Shown here: positions 10,677 through 23,371 of the stretch, piece after piece | Layout: each line of letters begins with the position of its first letter | Numbering within the stretch: the first letter of the stretch is position 1 | Assembly (NCBI GenBank): GCA_041395105.1 | Contig: JAWLBB010000001.1 | Coordinates: forward strand, 682,001-746,000 | DNA: 64,000 nt | From: Opitutaceae bacterium | GTDB lineage: Bacteria > Verrucomicrobiota > Verrucomicrobiia > Opitutales > Opitutaceae | Direction of reading: 5' to 3' | Notes under the pieces: generated by a model | Told to the model about the DNA's origin: nothing | The model's input: only the letters and a program-made list of their open reading frames with translations | Database searches by the model: none | Position numbers and translations under genes: made by a program

Positions 10677-11441
10677 TCAATTGAGCAGGCCGATCACTTC
10701 GGGGTGAAGGTCGGGGGAGGCGGCCACGATGGAACTCCCGGTCACGGGGTCTCCGCCCTGCCAGTCGGTGATGATCCCGCCTGCGCCCTCGATGACAGGG
10801 ATGAGGGCGAGTTTGTCCCAATCGTTGACAATCGGGTCCAGCATGATGTCAGCGAAGCCCGCTGCGACCAGCAGGTATCCGTAGCAGTCTCCCCAGGTGC
10901 GGGCGAGGGAGATGGCGGAACAGAGACGGTCAAAGCCAGCCTCATCCTGGTGTCGTCCCACACTGAGGAAACTGGTCAGCAGGAGACTGGCCGAGGACAA
11001 TGGGAGGCCCCGGCGGACCTTGACCGCCCGGCCGTTCAACGTCGTTGTGCTGCCGTTTCCGAGGCAAATCTGGCGGAGGATGGGCTGGTGAATGAGTCCA
11101 AGGATGGGCCGTCCCTGATGCAGGAGGGCGATCAGGGTGCCGAAAAGCGGACAACCGGTGATGAAGGACTTGGTGCCGTCGATCGGATCGATCACCCAGG
11201 TGTATTCGGCATCGGCGCGCTCCGCACCGAATTCCTCGCCGAGGATGCCGTGATCGGGAAACCGGCGGGCGATCCGTTCGCGGATAACACTCTCGGCATT
11301 GCGGTCCGCCTGTGTGACCGGGGTGGCGTCGGCCTTTGCGTCAACGGAGATGGAAGGGTTGCCGAAGAAGGGGCGGATGATCTCGCCTGCCGCCTCGGCC
11401 AATTCAATGGCAAATGATTGGAAGTCAGGAGTCGGGCTCAC
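10677..11441 (-). CDS. inositol monophosphatase family phosphatase (HisN-like)
   Basis: 254 residues if started at the GTG at 11441. The frame stays open far upstream, but that part would overlap the divergent exonuclease gene, so the GTG is chosen. Lithium-sensitive Mg-dependent phosphatase fold: first metal site GEEFG (Glu69/70), then the signature WVIDPIDGTKSF with Asp85 and Asp88, and a late VNDWDKLALIPVIEGAGG motif that supplies the third metal Asp. Closest in style to histidinol-phosphate phosphatase HisN (ADATPVTQADRNAE, TWGDCYGYLLVAAG), so histidine biosynthesis is the leading guess; inositol-1-phosphatase or CysQ activity cannot be excluded. No his genes are nearby. Confidence 0.85.
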   Translation of the reverse strand: MSPTPDFQSFAIELAEAAGEIIRPFFGNPSISVDAKADATPVTQADRNAESVIRERIARRFPDHGILGEEFGAERADAEYTWVIDPIDGTKSFITGCPLFGTLIALLHQGRPILGLIHQPILRQICLGNGSTTTLNGRAVKVRRGLPLSSASLLLTSFLSVGRHQDEAGFDRLCSAISLARTWGDCYGYLLVAAGFADIMLDPIVNDWDKLALIPVIEGAGGIITDWQGGDPVTGSSIVAASPDLHPEVIGLLN

Positions 11442-11574
11442 GGCGGATGTCGAGTTGGGAGGATGAAGGTCAGGGATTTGGAGAATCGTTCCGAATCTGC
11501 CTGGTTTCGGCGTGAGATCAATGCGGGAGAGCACTTGATCGAATTGCCTCGCGATGGGCGCCATGAGGGTTTGG

Positions 11575-12249
11575 ATGGTGGGAATGGATTGGACGGCCGT
11601 GCCGGTGCACATGATTGATTTCGAGGGCTGCACCCGTTCCGGGATCGTGGAATACGGGGTGGTGACCCTCCACCGCGGGGAGATTGCGGCGATCGAGGGT
11701 CGGCTCTGCGCCTCGACCGGGCCGATCTGGTCGGAAGATACCCGGGTCCACGGCCTCCGGGACGAGGAACTGAGTGGTCTCGAGCCTTTTTCCTGCGAAT
11801 GGGAACGTTTTGCCTGTCTGCGGGAAACCGGTGTCCTCGCCGCGCACTTTGCGGCGACGGAGCGACGTCTCTTGCGTGCCGTCTGGCCGTATCCGCGCAC
11901 GTCTCCCGATTTCCTCAATACTGGCGAGCGGCGAACGGACTGGGGCCCGTGGATTGATACGGGGCGTCTCGTCATCGGTCTTCGCCCGGATCTGGCCAGG
12001 GCCGGTTTGGAGGAAGTCATCCATGCCCTGGGTCTCTTCGCCGAACTGGAGGCGCGGGGGCGGGAACTGTGCCCGAAGGGTCGGGCCCATTTTCATTGTG
12101 CGCTCTTTGACGCTCTGGCGGCCGCCCTGGTTCTGCGGACCCTGGGCGTTGACGGTTCGGGTCAGGCGCTCTCGCTCCAGAAGATGGTGGAAGAGAGCAC
12201 GGCGGATGGAGAGAAACGGGAGGTACTGAGGCAGGGACGGCTCTTTTGA
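11575..12249 (+). CDS. DEDD-type 3'-5' exonuclease domain protein
   Basis: 224 residues. An RNase T/DnaQ-epsilon fold is suggested by VHMIDFEGCTRSGIVEYG (Exo I, Asp and Glu of D-x-E), LAAHFAATERRLL (Exo II-like, with an A-H-F-A-A-T form) and CALFDALAAALVL (Exo III-like, catalytic Asp). The start is chosen at 11575 because GAGGG lies five bases upstream; ATG 11554 or 11563 would add a few residues. It is a stand-alone exonuclease, with no polymerase or GIY-YIG domain, so the role could be DNA proofreading, repair or RNA trimming. The gene diverges from the HisN-like gene and is followed directly by a long palindrome that begins at the last base after the stop. Confidence 0.75.
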   Translation: MVGMDWTAVPVHMIDFEGCTRSGIVEYGVVTLHRGEIAAIEGRLCASTGPIWSEDTRVHGLRDEELSGLEPFSCEWERFACLRETGVLAAHFAATERRLLRAVWPYPRTSPDFLNTGERRTDWGPWIDTGRLVIGLRPDLARAGLEEVIHALGLFAELEARGRELCPKGRAHFHCALFDALAAALVLRTLGVDGSGQALSLQKMVEESTADGEKREVLRQGRLF

Positions 12250-12315
12250 GACGGGGTCAGGCCGCTTTTTATCCATGGATTCGAATTCATAGATAAAAAG
12301 CGGCCTGACCCCGTC
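12250..12315. repeat. 66-bp near-perfect palindrome
   Basis: Outer 24-bp arms (gacggggtcaggccgctttt...) pair perfectly and the inner ATGGATTCG/CGAATTCAT part pairs with one mismatch. It touches the stop codon of the exonuclease gene. The ggggtca ends resemble the palindromes at queF and the edges of the MITE at 13.25 kb. A T5 run inside the arm is the only termination-like feature. Confidence 0.8.
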
Positions 12316-12362
12316 ATCGTTTTCACTGGCCAACGTGCGTTGCCCTATTGGATGCTGAGAGC

Positions 12363-13229
12363 ATGGAAAAGGCGCGGGTGGTTTTGGAATGTGGTGCGCG
12401 ATTGGGGGAGGGTGCTCTCTGGGACGCGCGTGAGGACTGCCTCTGGTGGGTCGACATAACGGCGGGCCGGGTCCATCGCTTTGATCCCCGATCGGGCCTG
12501 AACCGGACCTGTGAGGTCGGACAGATGGTGGGGACCGTGGTCGTTCGCGAAGCCGGCGGGCTTCTCGTGGCGGTGGAAGAGGGCATCGCCACCCTGGACT
12601 TCGACACGGGTCGAATGGAGTTGGTCGCGCGGCCCGAGTCGGACAAGCCGACCAATCGTTTCAATGACGGCAAATGCGATCCGGGCGGTCGATTCTGGGC
12701 GGGAACCATGTCCAAGCAGTCTGAGCGCGCGGCCGGGTGCCTTTATTGCTATGATTCATCCGGCCAGATCCGGGCACTGGTTTCCGGGGTGACCTGTTCC
12801 AACGGGATCGCCTGGAGTCACGATCATCGGACGATGTATTATATTGATACGCCGGTCCGGGAAGTCTGGGCCTTCGACTATGACCTGACGACAGGCGGGA
12901 TCGCCCATCGTCGCACGGTTGTCTCCGTGCCGCCGGAACTCGGTTTCCCGGACGGAATGACCATCGATGCGGAAGGAAAGCTCTGGGTCGCGCATTGGGG
13001 TGGATGGGCGGTCCATCGCTGGGACCCGGCAACCGGGGGCAGGCTGGATTCGATCGAGGTGCCGGTTGAGTGTGTGACCTCCTGCGCCTTCGGGGGGCCG
13101 GATCTGAAGACGCTCTACATCACGACTGCCGGTGGGGACAAGGCCGACCCGAAGCAACCCGCGGCCGGGCATCTTTTTGCCTTTGAGCCGGGAGTAGCGG
13201 GAGTGAAGTCGTTCCGGTTTGCCGGTTGA
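12363..13229 (+). CDS. SMP-30/gluconolactonase/LRE family protein
   Basis: 288 residues from the ATG at 12363. Six-bladed propeller lactonase/regucalcin family. Metal ligands are visible: Glu in GEGALWD near the N-terminus, Asn in CSNGIAWS, and Asp in FPDGMTIDAEG; also RFNDGKCDPGGRFWAGTM, which is typical of the family. It likely hydrolyses a sugar lactone such as glucono- or arabinonolactone. No signal peptide, so cytoplasmic. No sugar operon surrounds it: upstream is a palindrome and downstream a MITE-like element. Substrate cannot be read from sequence. Confidence 0.88.
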   Translation: MEKARVVLECGARLGEGALWDAREDCLWWVDITAGRVHRFDPRSGLNRTCEVGQMVGTVVVREAGGLLVAVEEGIATLDFDTGRMELVARPESDKPTNRFNDGKCDPGGRFWAGTMSKQSERAAGCLYCYDSSGQIRALVSGVTCSNGIAWSHDHRTMYYIDTPVREVWAFDYDLTTGGIAHRRTVVSVPPELGFPDGMTIDAEGKLWVAHWGGWAVHRWDPATGGRLDSIEVPVECVTSCAFGGPDLKTLYITTAGGDKADPKQPAAGHLFAFEPGVAGVKSFRFAG

Positions 13230-13251
13230 GTCAAGAGACGGGGTCAGGCCC

Positions 13252-13425
13252 GAATGGCACCAAGATAAGCAGATTCTTTGGCTCAGAACTGGCATTTCTT
13301 GTTGGTGTATTTGTCTGGTGTAGTTGCCCCAGTCTCTTGGGGCGTGTCAACGTGGATACGCGGCAAGAGACTGCCGCGGCTACATCTCGTGATCTCTCCT
13401 GAATACCCCTTACCTTATGCTATTC
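13252..13425. mobile_element. MITE-like element A, uninterrupted copy (174 bp)
   Basis: Non-coding. Matches, in inverted orientation, the sequence at 40527-40692 over its length with few differences. The ends are imperfect inverted repeats: gaatggcaccaagataag on the left and, read inwards, gaatagcataaggtaag on the right. Flanks continue the symmetry (ggggtcaggcc left, ggctgacccc right). It contains one copy of the 64-bp two-hairpin repeat. No transposase is encoded. Confidence 0.7.
13320..13383 (-). repeat. 64-bp two-hairpin REP element, copy 1
   Basis: Reads on the minus strand as gtagccgcggcagtctcttg ... caagagactggggcaactac. Ends are inverted repeats of about 20 bp with a short mismatch; each half also forms its own GC-rich hairpin. 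Lies inside MITE-like element A. Confidence 0.8.
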
Positions 13426-13436
13426 CGGCTGACCCC

Positions 13437-14087
13437 TTATGAGTCGAAATCGAATTCTTCGAGGGAGGAGATGACCCGGGTGGCCCCGGTGAAGTCCTGG
13501 GTCCGGGTGGTGGCGTTGGGGATGACGACACATTGGATGCCGGCGGCCCGGGCGGCGGTCAGGCCGTTGTGGGAATCCTCGAACACGGCGGCCCGTTCGG
13601 CCGGGATCCGCAGGGTATCGAGGACGGCGAGGTAGAGGTCGGGCCAGGGTTTGGCGCGGGCGACATCGTCGCGGCAGCGGATGAGGTCAAAGTGTTGAAA
13701 CAGTTCCCGTTCCTTGAGGTGCCGGTCGACCCAGCTGTGGCTGGAACTGGAGGCGACCGCCGCCTTCATGCCCCGGGCTTTGGCCTCGAAGAGACGTTCA
13801 ATCACCCCGGGAAGGACCGGCGACTGCTCGATCTGTTCGCGGTGGATCTGTTCGAAGCGCTCTTTCAGATCATCGGGTGGGAGGGGCGAACTGCCGTATT
13901 GAGAAAGGTCATGCCAGGGGTCAAAGGGATGATCGGCCCGACCGATCATTTCCTGGAAAATGTCGGCAGGAAACGGTCGTTGGCAGAGGGCGTAGGTTTC
14001 CCTCCATGCATCGAGGATGGCCGACTCGGTATCGATGATGAGCCCGTCAAAATCGAAGATGACGAGTTGGAGACGGGAAGAGGACAT
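13437..14087 (-). CDS. HAD superfamily hydrolase, beta-phosphoglucomutase/CbbY-like
   Basis: 216 residues. HAD motif I FDFDGLIIDTE near residues 10-20 (nucleophile Asp and acid Asp), helical cap region (about 25-85), motif II VASSSSHSW, motif III Lys in ARAKPWPDLY, and motif IV VFEDSHNGLTAARAAG with the metal-binding acidic residues. The DGLIIDTE form and cap size place it with subfamily IA phosphatases or beta-phosphoglucomutases (YniC, YcjU, CbbY-like). It likely dephosphorylates a small sugar phosphate; the substrate is unknown. The stop is 11 bp past the end of the MITE-like element. Confidence 0.88.
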   Translation of the reverse strand: MSSSRLQLVIFDFDGLIIDTESAILDAWRETYALCQRPFPADIFQEMIGRADHPFDPWHDLSQYGSSPLPPDDLKERFEQIHREQIEQSPVLPGVIERLFEAKARGMKAAVASSSSHSWVDRHLKERELFQHFDLIRCRDDVARAKPWPDLYLAVLDTLRIPAERAAVFEDSHNGLTAARAAGIQCVVIPNATTRTQDFTGATRVISSLEEFDFDS

Positions 14088-14116
14088 GGAGTAGATCTAG
14101 GTCTGAACGGAAGACT

Positions 14117-14159
14117 GGAGGGGATTGTGCCTCGAATCGAGGCGTAGAGCCTCTCCTAC
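14117..14159. repeat. degenerate 'taggagaggcttta' hairpin, no loop
   Basis: Right arm atcgaggcgtagagcctctc and a decayed left arm (ggaggggattgtgcctcga) abut with no spacer. Same family as the intact hairpins at 29649, 30780, 59113 and 60059. Confidence 0.6.
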
Positions 14160-14174
14160 CGCTTATCCTCCTCT

Positions 14175-16610
<2,436 letters not shown>

Positions 16611-16655
16611 TTACTTGGTTGAGGGAAGGAAACTGCAGAAGAGGTTGAAGCGGGG

Positions 16656-16680
16656 GTCGAGGCGTGAAGCCCCTCCTGCA
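16656..16680. repeat. remnant of the 'cgaggcgtaaagcctctcc' hairpin
   Basis: Only one arm is left (gtcgaggcgtgaagcccctc), in the gap between gyrB and gyrA. Confidence 0.35.
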
Positions 16681-16701
16681 GGTCGAACCTCTGAAGGGAT
16701 T

Positions 16702-19215
<2,514 letters not shown>

Positions 19216-19303
19216 ACAGTCAATTGGGCAATGGGACATTCTCATCGAAATCCACGGACCCGGACAACCTTTTTTTGGTCAGCCGGGTTGTTTTGACTTT
19301 TTA

Positions 19304-19316
19304 GGGTTGGCAACCC
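19304..19316. promoter_or_regulatory. candidate operator: 13-bp palindrome GGGTTGGCAACCC
   Basis: Perfect 6-bp arms around one base, in the 128-bp gap between gyrB and the Rrf2-type gene, 28 bp before the rrf2 start. A TTGACT hexamer lies at 19293-19298, but a well-spaced -10 is not clear. It could be an autoregulatory site; inference from position and symmetry only. Confidence 0.35.
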
Positions 19317-19343
19317 AAGATATGGTCGTAACACATTGATTCC

Positions 19344-19757
19344 GTGAAGCTTTCGGTCAAAGTCGAATACGCCTGTCGCGTGCTGGCCCGAATGGCGGCG
19401 CATTACGGCTCGCGGGAATTGCTGCATATCGAGGAATTGGCGGAATCCGAGGCGGTTCCCGCCAACTACCTGGTGCAGATTCTGGGGGAGCTGCGCAACG
19501 GGGGATTGATCGTCAGCCGCCGGGGAAAACAGGGCGGGTATTCCTTGGCTCGATCGCCTGAATCCATCACCATTTTCGACATCGTCGTGGTCATTGAGGG
19601 GGACCTTATCGAGATCAACAGCAAGCCGGCGGGTCTGTCCGGCGGGCGGGTGGCGGAGGTCTGGGACGAGATCCGGAGAACTCTGGAGAAGAAAGCCCGG
19701 AGTTTCACTCTCGACACGCTCGTGACCGAGGGCGGCGAGCGGATGTACCATATCTGA
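19344..19757 (+). CDS. Rrf2 family transcriptional regulator
   Basis: 137 residues, GTG start. Winged-helix of the Rrf2 family: MKLSVKVEYACRVLARMAAH, then LHIEELAESEAVPANYLVQIL (recognition helix) and LRNGGLIVSRRGKQGGYSLAR (wing). The usual Fe-S-binding Cys triad of IscR/NsrR (CxxC...C in the region after the wing) is absent; the only Cys is near residue 11. So it should not carry an Fe-S cluster in the IscR manner and may resemble CymR- or YwnA-type members that sense by other means. It diverges from gyrB; no isc or suf genes are nearby, so the target regulon is not indicated. Confidence 0.9.
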   Translation: MKLSVKVEYACRVLARMAAHYGSRELLHIEELAESEAVPANYLVQILGELRNGGLIVSRRGKQGGYSLARSPESITIFDIVVVIEGDLIEINSKPAGLSGGRVAEVWDEIRRTLEKKARSFTLDTLVTEGGERMYHI

Positions 19758-20073
19758 GGGGGTATAGTCGCGAGAGTTGTCAGTTCTTCGAAGGTCCGCT
19801 CAGGCGAACGGTTTGGTGAGACCACCGCTGCCGTCTGCTGCCCTCCGTTACCTCTCTTCTCTCCTGTTCAAATTCTCCAAGACCAGAGCAACCGCCGGGG
19901 AAATGACTTTGGATTCTTCGGTTGTTTTACAGGAGCAAACAGAGGAGAAGGAGTGTCCGGGATGGAGAAGATCTCATCTGCCGCATCCGGGAGGAGTGGC
20001 AACGTTGGAAAATCCGCCCTATCTGACCTCCGGTTCCGATCCGGCCTTGACGGTTCCGGCCTCCGATCGCTGA
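19758..20073. other. 316-bp gap before the zinc-ribbon gene
   Basis: Nothing coding is supported. An open frame across 19777-20073 has low-complexity Pro/Ser content and no family features, and I treat it as chance. Presumably it holds the promoter of the downstream gene. Confidence 0.4.
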
Positions 20074-20790
20074 ATGCGCGGTATGGTGCCCCAATGGCTG
20101 GAAAAGTTGCTGATTCTGCAGGACCGGGACGCTCATCGGGCGTTGCTTGAGAAGCAGCTCGATGCCGTCCCGAGGGAGCGTGAGGCGGCAGAGCGCAAGA
20201 TCGCCGGGCATCGGGCGGCGATCGAAGCGGCCCAGCACCGCGTCCGGGAGCTCGAACTGGAGCGCAGCCGGCTCGAACAGGAGATCGCCTCGGTTGAGGA
20301 GCAGGTCCGCAAGTACCGCAACCAGCAGATTCAGGTCAAGAAGAACGAGGAGTATCAGGCCCTGACCCACGAAATTGCCGCGACCGAGGCCAGGATCTCG
20401 GAGCTGGAAGGTGCGGAGATCCAGGTTCTCTACGATCTGGACACGGTCCGTGCGAAGTCGGCTGAAGTGGTGGCCACGGAGAAGACGGAGATCGCCTTCC
20501 AGGAGAAGCAGATCGCCCGAATGGCCGAGCGGGAGGTGCAGCTCAAGGTTGAGTTGGAGTCGGCTCGTGCCGCCGTCGAGGCGGCCCGGAGTGAGGTTCC
20601 CCTCAAGAGCATCAGTGTCTATGATCGCCTGGCTTCCTCGCTGGCCCTGCCGGTCATCGTGCCTCTCGAGGGGCAGAAATGCACCGGCTGTCATCTGAGG
20701 GTCTCGGCCGGGGTCGATGCCGAGGTCCGCGGCGGTGGCGAATTGACGGCTTGCGATAACTGCACGCGCATCCTATATTCGGAGGCTTAG
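20074..20790 (+). CDS. coiled-coil protein with C-terminal zinc ribbon (CT398-like)
   Basis: 238 residues. A long charged helical region (about 10-180) of Glu/Arg/Ala heptads forms a coiled-coil hairpin; it ends in a C4 zinc ribbon (CTGCHLRVS...CDNCTRILY, four Cys). This matches the widespread CT398/HP0958-like architecture. HP0958 (FlgZ) of Helicobacter binds RpoN and flagellin mRNA, and CT398 of Chlamydia binds RpoN and type III secretion parts, so an RNA- or sigma-factor-binding adaptor is possible here, but no flagellar gene is present. The start is ATG 20074, with ATG 20083 as an alternative. rnpB follows 2 bp after the stop, so this gene is commonly next to rnpB in this lineage, as I recall but cannot verify. 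Confidence 0.8.
   Translation: MRGMVPQWLEKLLILQDRDAHRALLEKQLDAVPREREAAERKIAGHRAAIEAAQHRVRELELERSRLEQEIASVEEQVRKYRNQQIQVKKNEEYQALTHEIAATEARISELEGAEIQVLYDLDTVRAKSAEVVATEKTEIAFQEKQIARMAEREVQLKVELESARAAVEAARSEVPLKSISVYDRLASSLALPVIVPLEGQKCTGCHLRVSAGVDAEVRGGGELTACDNCTRILYSEA
20751..20779 (+). promoter_or_regulatory. candidate sigma70 promoter for rnpB
   Basis: TTGCGA (20751-20756) and TATATT (20774-20779) are separated by 17 bp, matching 4/6 and 5/6 of the consensus. Predicted start is near 20786, a few bases before the RNA's first helix. It lies within the end of the zinc-ribbon gene. Confidence 0.55.
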
Positions 20791-20792
20791 TC

Positions 20793-21206
20793 GGTCTCGG
20801 AGCCGGGTATCCGCTTGGTCGGTTCTCTGAAACGCCGTGCTTCGGCACGCTTTTCGGGGTCCGCCTGAGAGGAAAGTCCGGACACCACAGGGCAGGATTC
20901 CCCGTGAAAGCGGGGGCACCTTCGGTCAAGCGGAGGTGACGGAAAGTGTCACAGAAAATACACCGCCATCGATTTCGGTCGGGGGTAAGGTTGAAATGGT
21001 GGGGTAAGAGCCCACCGCCGGACGAGTGATCGGACGGGCAGGAAAAACCCAATCCGGTGCAAGACAGAATAGGGGACAGGGCGGCCCGCTCAATTGTCCC
21101 GGGTTAGTCGCATGCGCTTCGGCGCGGCTCCGCTTGCGGGGCAGATAAATGGATGCCCAGGCTCCTTCGGGAGCCGGACAGAATCCGGCTTACAGGCTCC
21201 GGGACC
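20793..21206 (+). ncRNA. rnpB: RNase P RNA, bacterial class A
   Basis: The catalytic RNA that removes 5' leaders from pre-tRNAs. Seen directly: helix P1 formed by 20793-20804 (ggtctcggagcc) with 21195-21206 (ggctccgggacc), allowing G.U; the universal 5' core GAGGAAAGTCCGGACACC; the CACAGGGCAGG stretch; ACAGAAAATACACCGCC; GGGTAAGGTTGAAATGGTG...TAAGAGCCCACCG; and the 3' core ACAGAATCCGGCTTACAGG. Length of about 414 nt is normal for the A type. Boundaries are taken from the P1 pairing. Confidence 0.95.
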
Positions 21207-21471
21207 GACGCCTGTTTCCGAATCAGGAATGGAGAATCTTGAGTGAAGATTGAGGAGTCGGGAAAGCTTCTCAGCTCTCGATTCCTGGCTTGTCACTCCA
21301 GAGGTGGCACTCTGTTGGGGCGAACCTGGCGTGTGCCTTCGGACTCAATGAGGCTACCCGACGCCAATAGCCGGTGCCCTTGCAGGTCGTCGAGAGGCGT
21401 TCACGCCCACCCTCTACGATCGAGCCACGCGGCAGGCCGGACGGGCAGGATTCAAAAAAGCCTGCATCTTT

Positions 21472-22782
21472 TCAAAGCGAGACCAGTTGTGCCGCTCCGT
21501 TGAGTTCGCGCCAGCCGCCGACGGTATAGACTCCGGAGGATCCCAGCTTGGAGAGCGCTTCATCGTAGTGGAACTCAAAGTTGCCGTTGATGAAGGCGGT
21601 CTTGACCACGGCAGCGCCAACGAAGACGCCGGAGCTGCCGCCGCCCTTGAGTTCCAGGTCGGCGTTGGGGGCAAAGATGGCGGCGTGAGCGGCCCCGTTG
21701 CCGTGCAGTTTGATCGTCTGTGAGGTGGGGTTGGTGCCGTAGAGGATGAGCTTTTCCGAGAGACCGGTCAGGTTCATGACCCCGTTGCCACCGATGTCGA
21801 CGTCTCCGGCCACGTAAACCGTGAGTGAGGAAGTGGCGCCAACGACGAAATCGCCCTTTATATCGATATCGCCACTGACCACGAGGGTGACGTCTCCGGC
21901 GAATTGGGTGACCTGACCGTTATTGTTCGAGATGGAAGTTGCCTTGATGGTGGTCGCGCTGCCCAGAGTCCCGAGGGTTATGTTTCCACTGACATTGGTG
22001 TAAATCGCGGTGAAGGATCCCGGAGCGGTGACCGAATCAAAGCTCGCGGTGAAATCCGTTCGAATCCGGTTGGTATCCACGTCAACGCCGCTTGGGGTGT
22101 CCGCTCCATGGATTTTACCATTTGAACCGACGGTGGGGGCGGAACCACCGGTGGCCACATAGCCCCAGATCTCCGCGTTGGAAATGGAAACCGCATCGGA
22201 GGTCACGAGCACGCTTCCGACCGATCCGTTGTCCTTCCGCTTGGCGAAATCGTAGAGCCCTCCGGTCGAGGCGGCGGGATCGGAGGAATCAAAGCTGTCG
22301 ACGTAGGCATTGCCGCCCTTGAATTCGACGGTGTCCTTGGCGACGATGCCATTGGCGAAGAAGGACTTCCTGCTCACCGTGATCTCGACCTGCTTGCGCA
22401 GGGCGGGACCGGAGTTGAGGTTGGCCAGTCCCTCGGAAACGATTCGGGGAGACGGATCAGTGGCGTAGTCGAAGACCCGGACCCGGATCTGCCCGGTGTT
22501 GCCCGAGCCGAGGTTGATGCCCGAGATCGTCCGGTTCATGTGACCGCTGTTCGCGGTCCACCCGGTCCAATCCGAATTGTTCAAGGCGAAGAGGGCTTCC
22601 TCGAGACCGGCTTCCGCCAGGTTCAGACAACTGTTCGAATAAAACGACCGGGTGGAAAGCTGATAGGATCCCATTGCCATCTTCACATAGGATCCAAGGA
22701 AGATAGCCAACCCGAGGGTCAGGATCATGGTGACGAGGAGAACCGAACCGCGGCGGCTGTCGCCTGAATGATGAGATCTCAT
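21472..22782 (-). CDS. PilX-like pilus assembly protein with C-terminal beta domain
   Basis: 436 residues from the ATG at 22782. N-terminal RRGSVLLVTMILTLGLAIFLGSYVKMAMGSYQ is the hydrophobic helix of PilX N-domain minor pilins, without a prepilin Gly-Phe site. NLAEAGLEEALFALN is typical of this family. The remainder (about 150-436) is Gly/Ser/Thr/Asn-rich beta structure (GDIDIKGDFVVGATSS, GDVDIGGNGVMNL, HAAIFAPNADLELKGGG) resembling repeats of a beta-helix, as in PilX proteins with a surface-like C-terminus. Last in an operon of three pilin-type genes transcribed leftwards. Probably a tip or minor component of a type IV pilus or type II-like pseudopilus; the machine genes are not in this window. 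Confidence 0.75.
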   Translation of the reverse strand: MRSHHSGDSRRGSVLLVTMILTLGLAIFLGSYVKMAMGSYQLSTRSFYSNSCLNLAEAGLEEALFALNNSDWTGWTANSGHMNRTISGINLGSGNTGQIRVRVFDYATDPSPRIVSEGLANLNSGPALRKQVEITVSRKSFFANGIVAKDTVEFKGGNAYVDSFDSSDPAASTGGLYDFAKRKDNGSVGSVLVTSDAVSISNAEIWGYVATGGSAPTVGSNGKIHGADTPSGVDVDTNRIRTDFTASFDSVTAPGSFTAIYTNVSGNITLGTLGSATTIKATSISNNNGQVTQFAGDVTLVVSGDIDIKGDFVVGATSSLTVYVAGDVDIGGNGVMNLTGLSEKLILYGTNPTSQTIKLHGNGAAHAAIFAPNADLELKGGGSSGVFVGAAVVKTAFINGNFEFHYDEALSKLGSSGVYTVGGWRELNGAAQLVSL

Positions 22783-22816
22783 GGGCTGCTCTTGGGGTGA
22801 CGGAAACGGACCTGGG

Positions 22817-23371
22817 TTAATTGCTGGCCACCTTGTTTCGCATGATGAAGCGCGCGGAGATGACGTTATTGGTTGCGCGGAACTTCCCTCCTCCGGAGCG
22901 GACGGTGCGGGCGTCGAGCTGGATCTGCTTGGTCTCAAGGTTGTTGGTCGCGGCATTGTGAAGAAGATTGAAGCGCTTCAGGGTCAGGGCCTCGACCCCG
23001 GTCAAGAGGGTTTCCTCATCGGCTGTTCCGTAGGCGCGGTAGAAGGCGCGATCAGCCGGGACGTAGGTGTAGCTCACGGTGTAGGTGGATCCGGCACCAT
23101 CCGGGACGGTCAGGGTAAGCCCGGCTGTGCTGAATCCGGAAATGTCGGAGGAGGCACGGATTTCCCGGCTGAAAGTCTCGACGGCGTAGCGGCTTTCCTG
23201 GTCGAGGGTCGAGTAGTCGTTCAGGCTGACGCAGCTCTTCGCGATAAAGACAAAGGACGACATGACGGCGCCCATGACCATGGAGCCGATGACGATGGCG
23301 ATGAGGATTTCGGTCAGGGTGAATCCACCCTTCTGACTGTGTTTGTCGCGCCTGGTGCAATTCGTGATCAT
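22817..23371 (-). CDS. prepilin-type minor pseudopilin (PilW/GspJ-like)
   Basis: 184 residues from the ATG at 23371. Type IV prepilin leader with the cleavage site in KGGFTLTEILIAIVIGSMVMG: cut after Gly, with Phe and then Glu at +5. The rest is a globular domain with LDQESRYAVETFSREIRASSDI, a pattern of PilW or GspJ minor pilins. It starts within the last codons of the upstream pilin gene (4-bp ATGA-like overlap), so the two are translationally coupled. A PilX-like gene follows 34 bp later. Confidence 0.82.
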   Translation of the reverse strand: MITNCTRRDKHSQKGGFTLTEILIAIVIGSMVMGAVMSSFVFIAKSCVSLNDYSTLDQESRYAVETFSREIRASSDISGFSTAGLTLTVPDGAGSTYTVSYTYVPADRAFYRAYGTADEETLLTGVEALTLKRFNLLHNAATNNLETKQIQLDARTVRSGGGKFRATNNVISARFIMRNKVASN

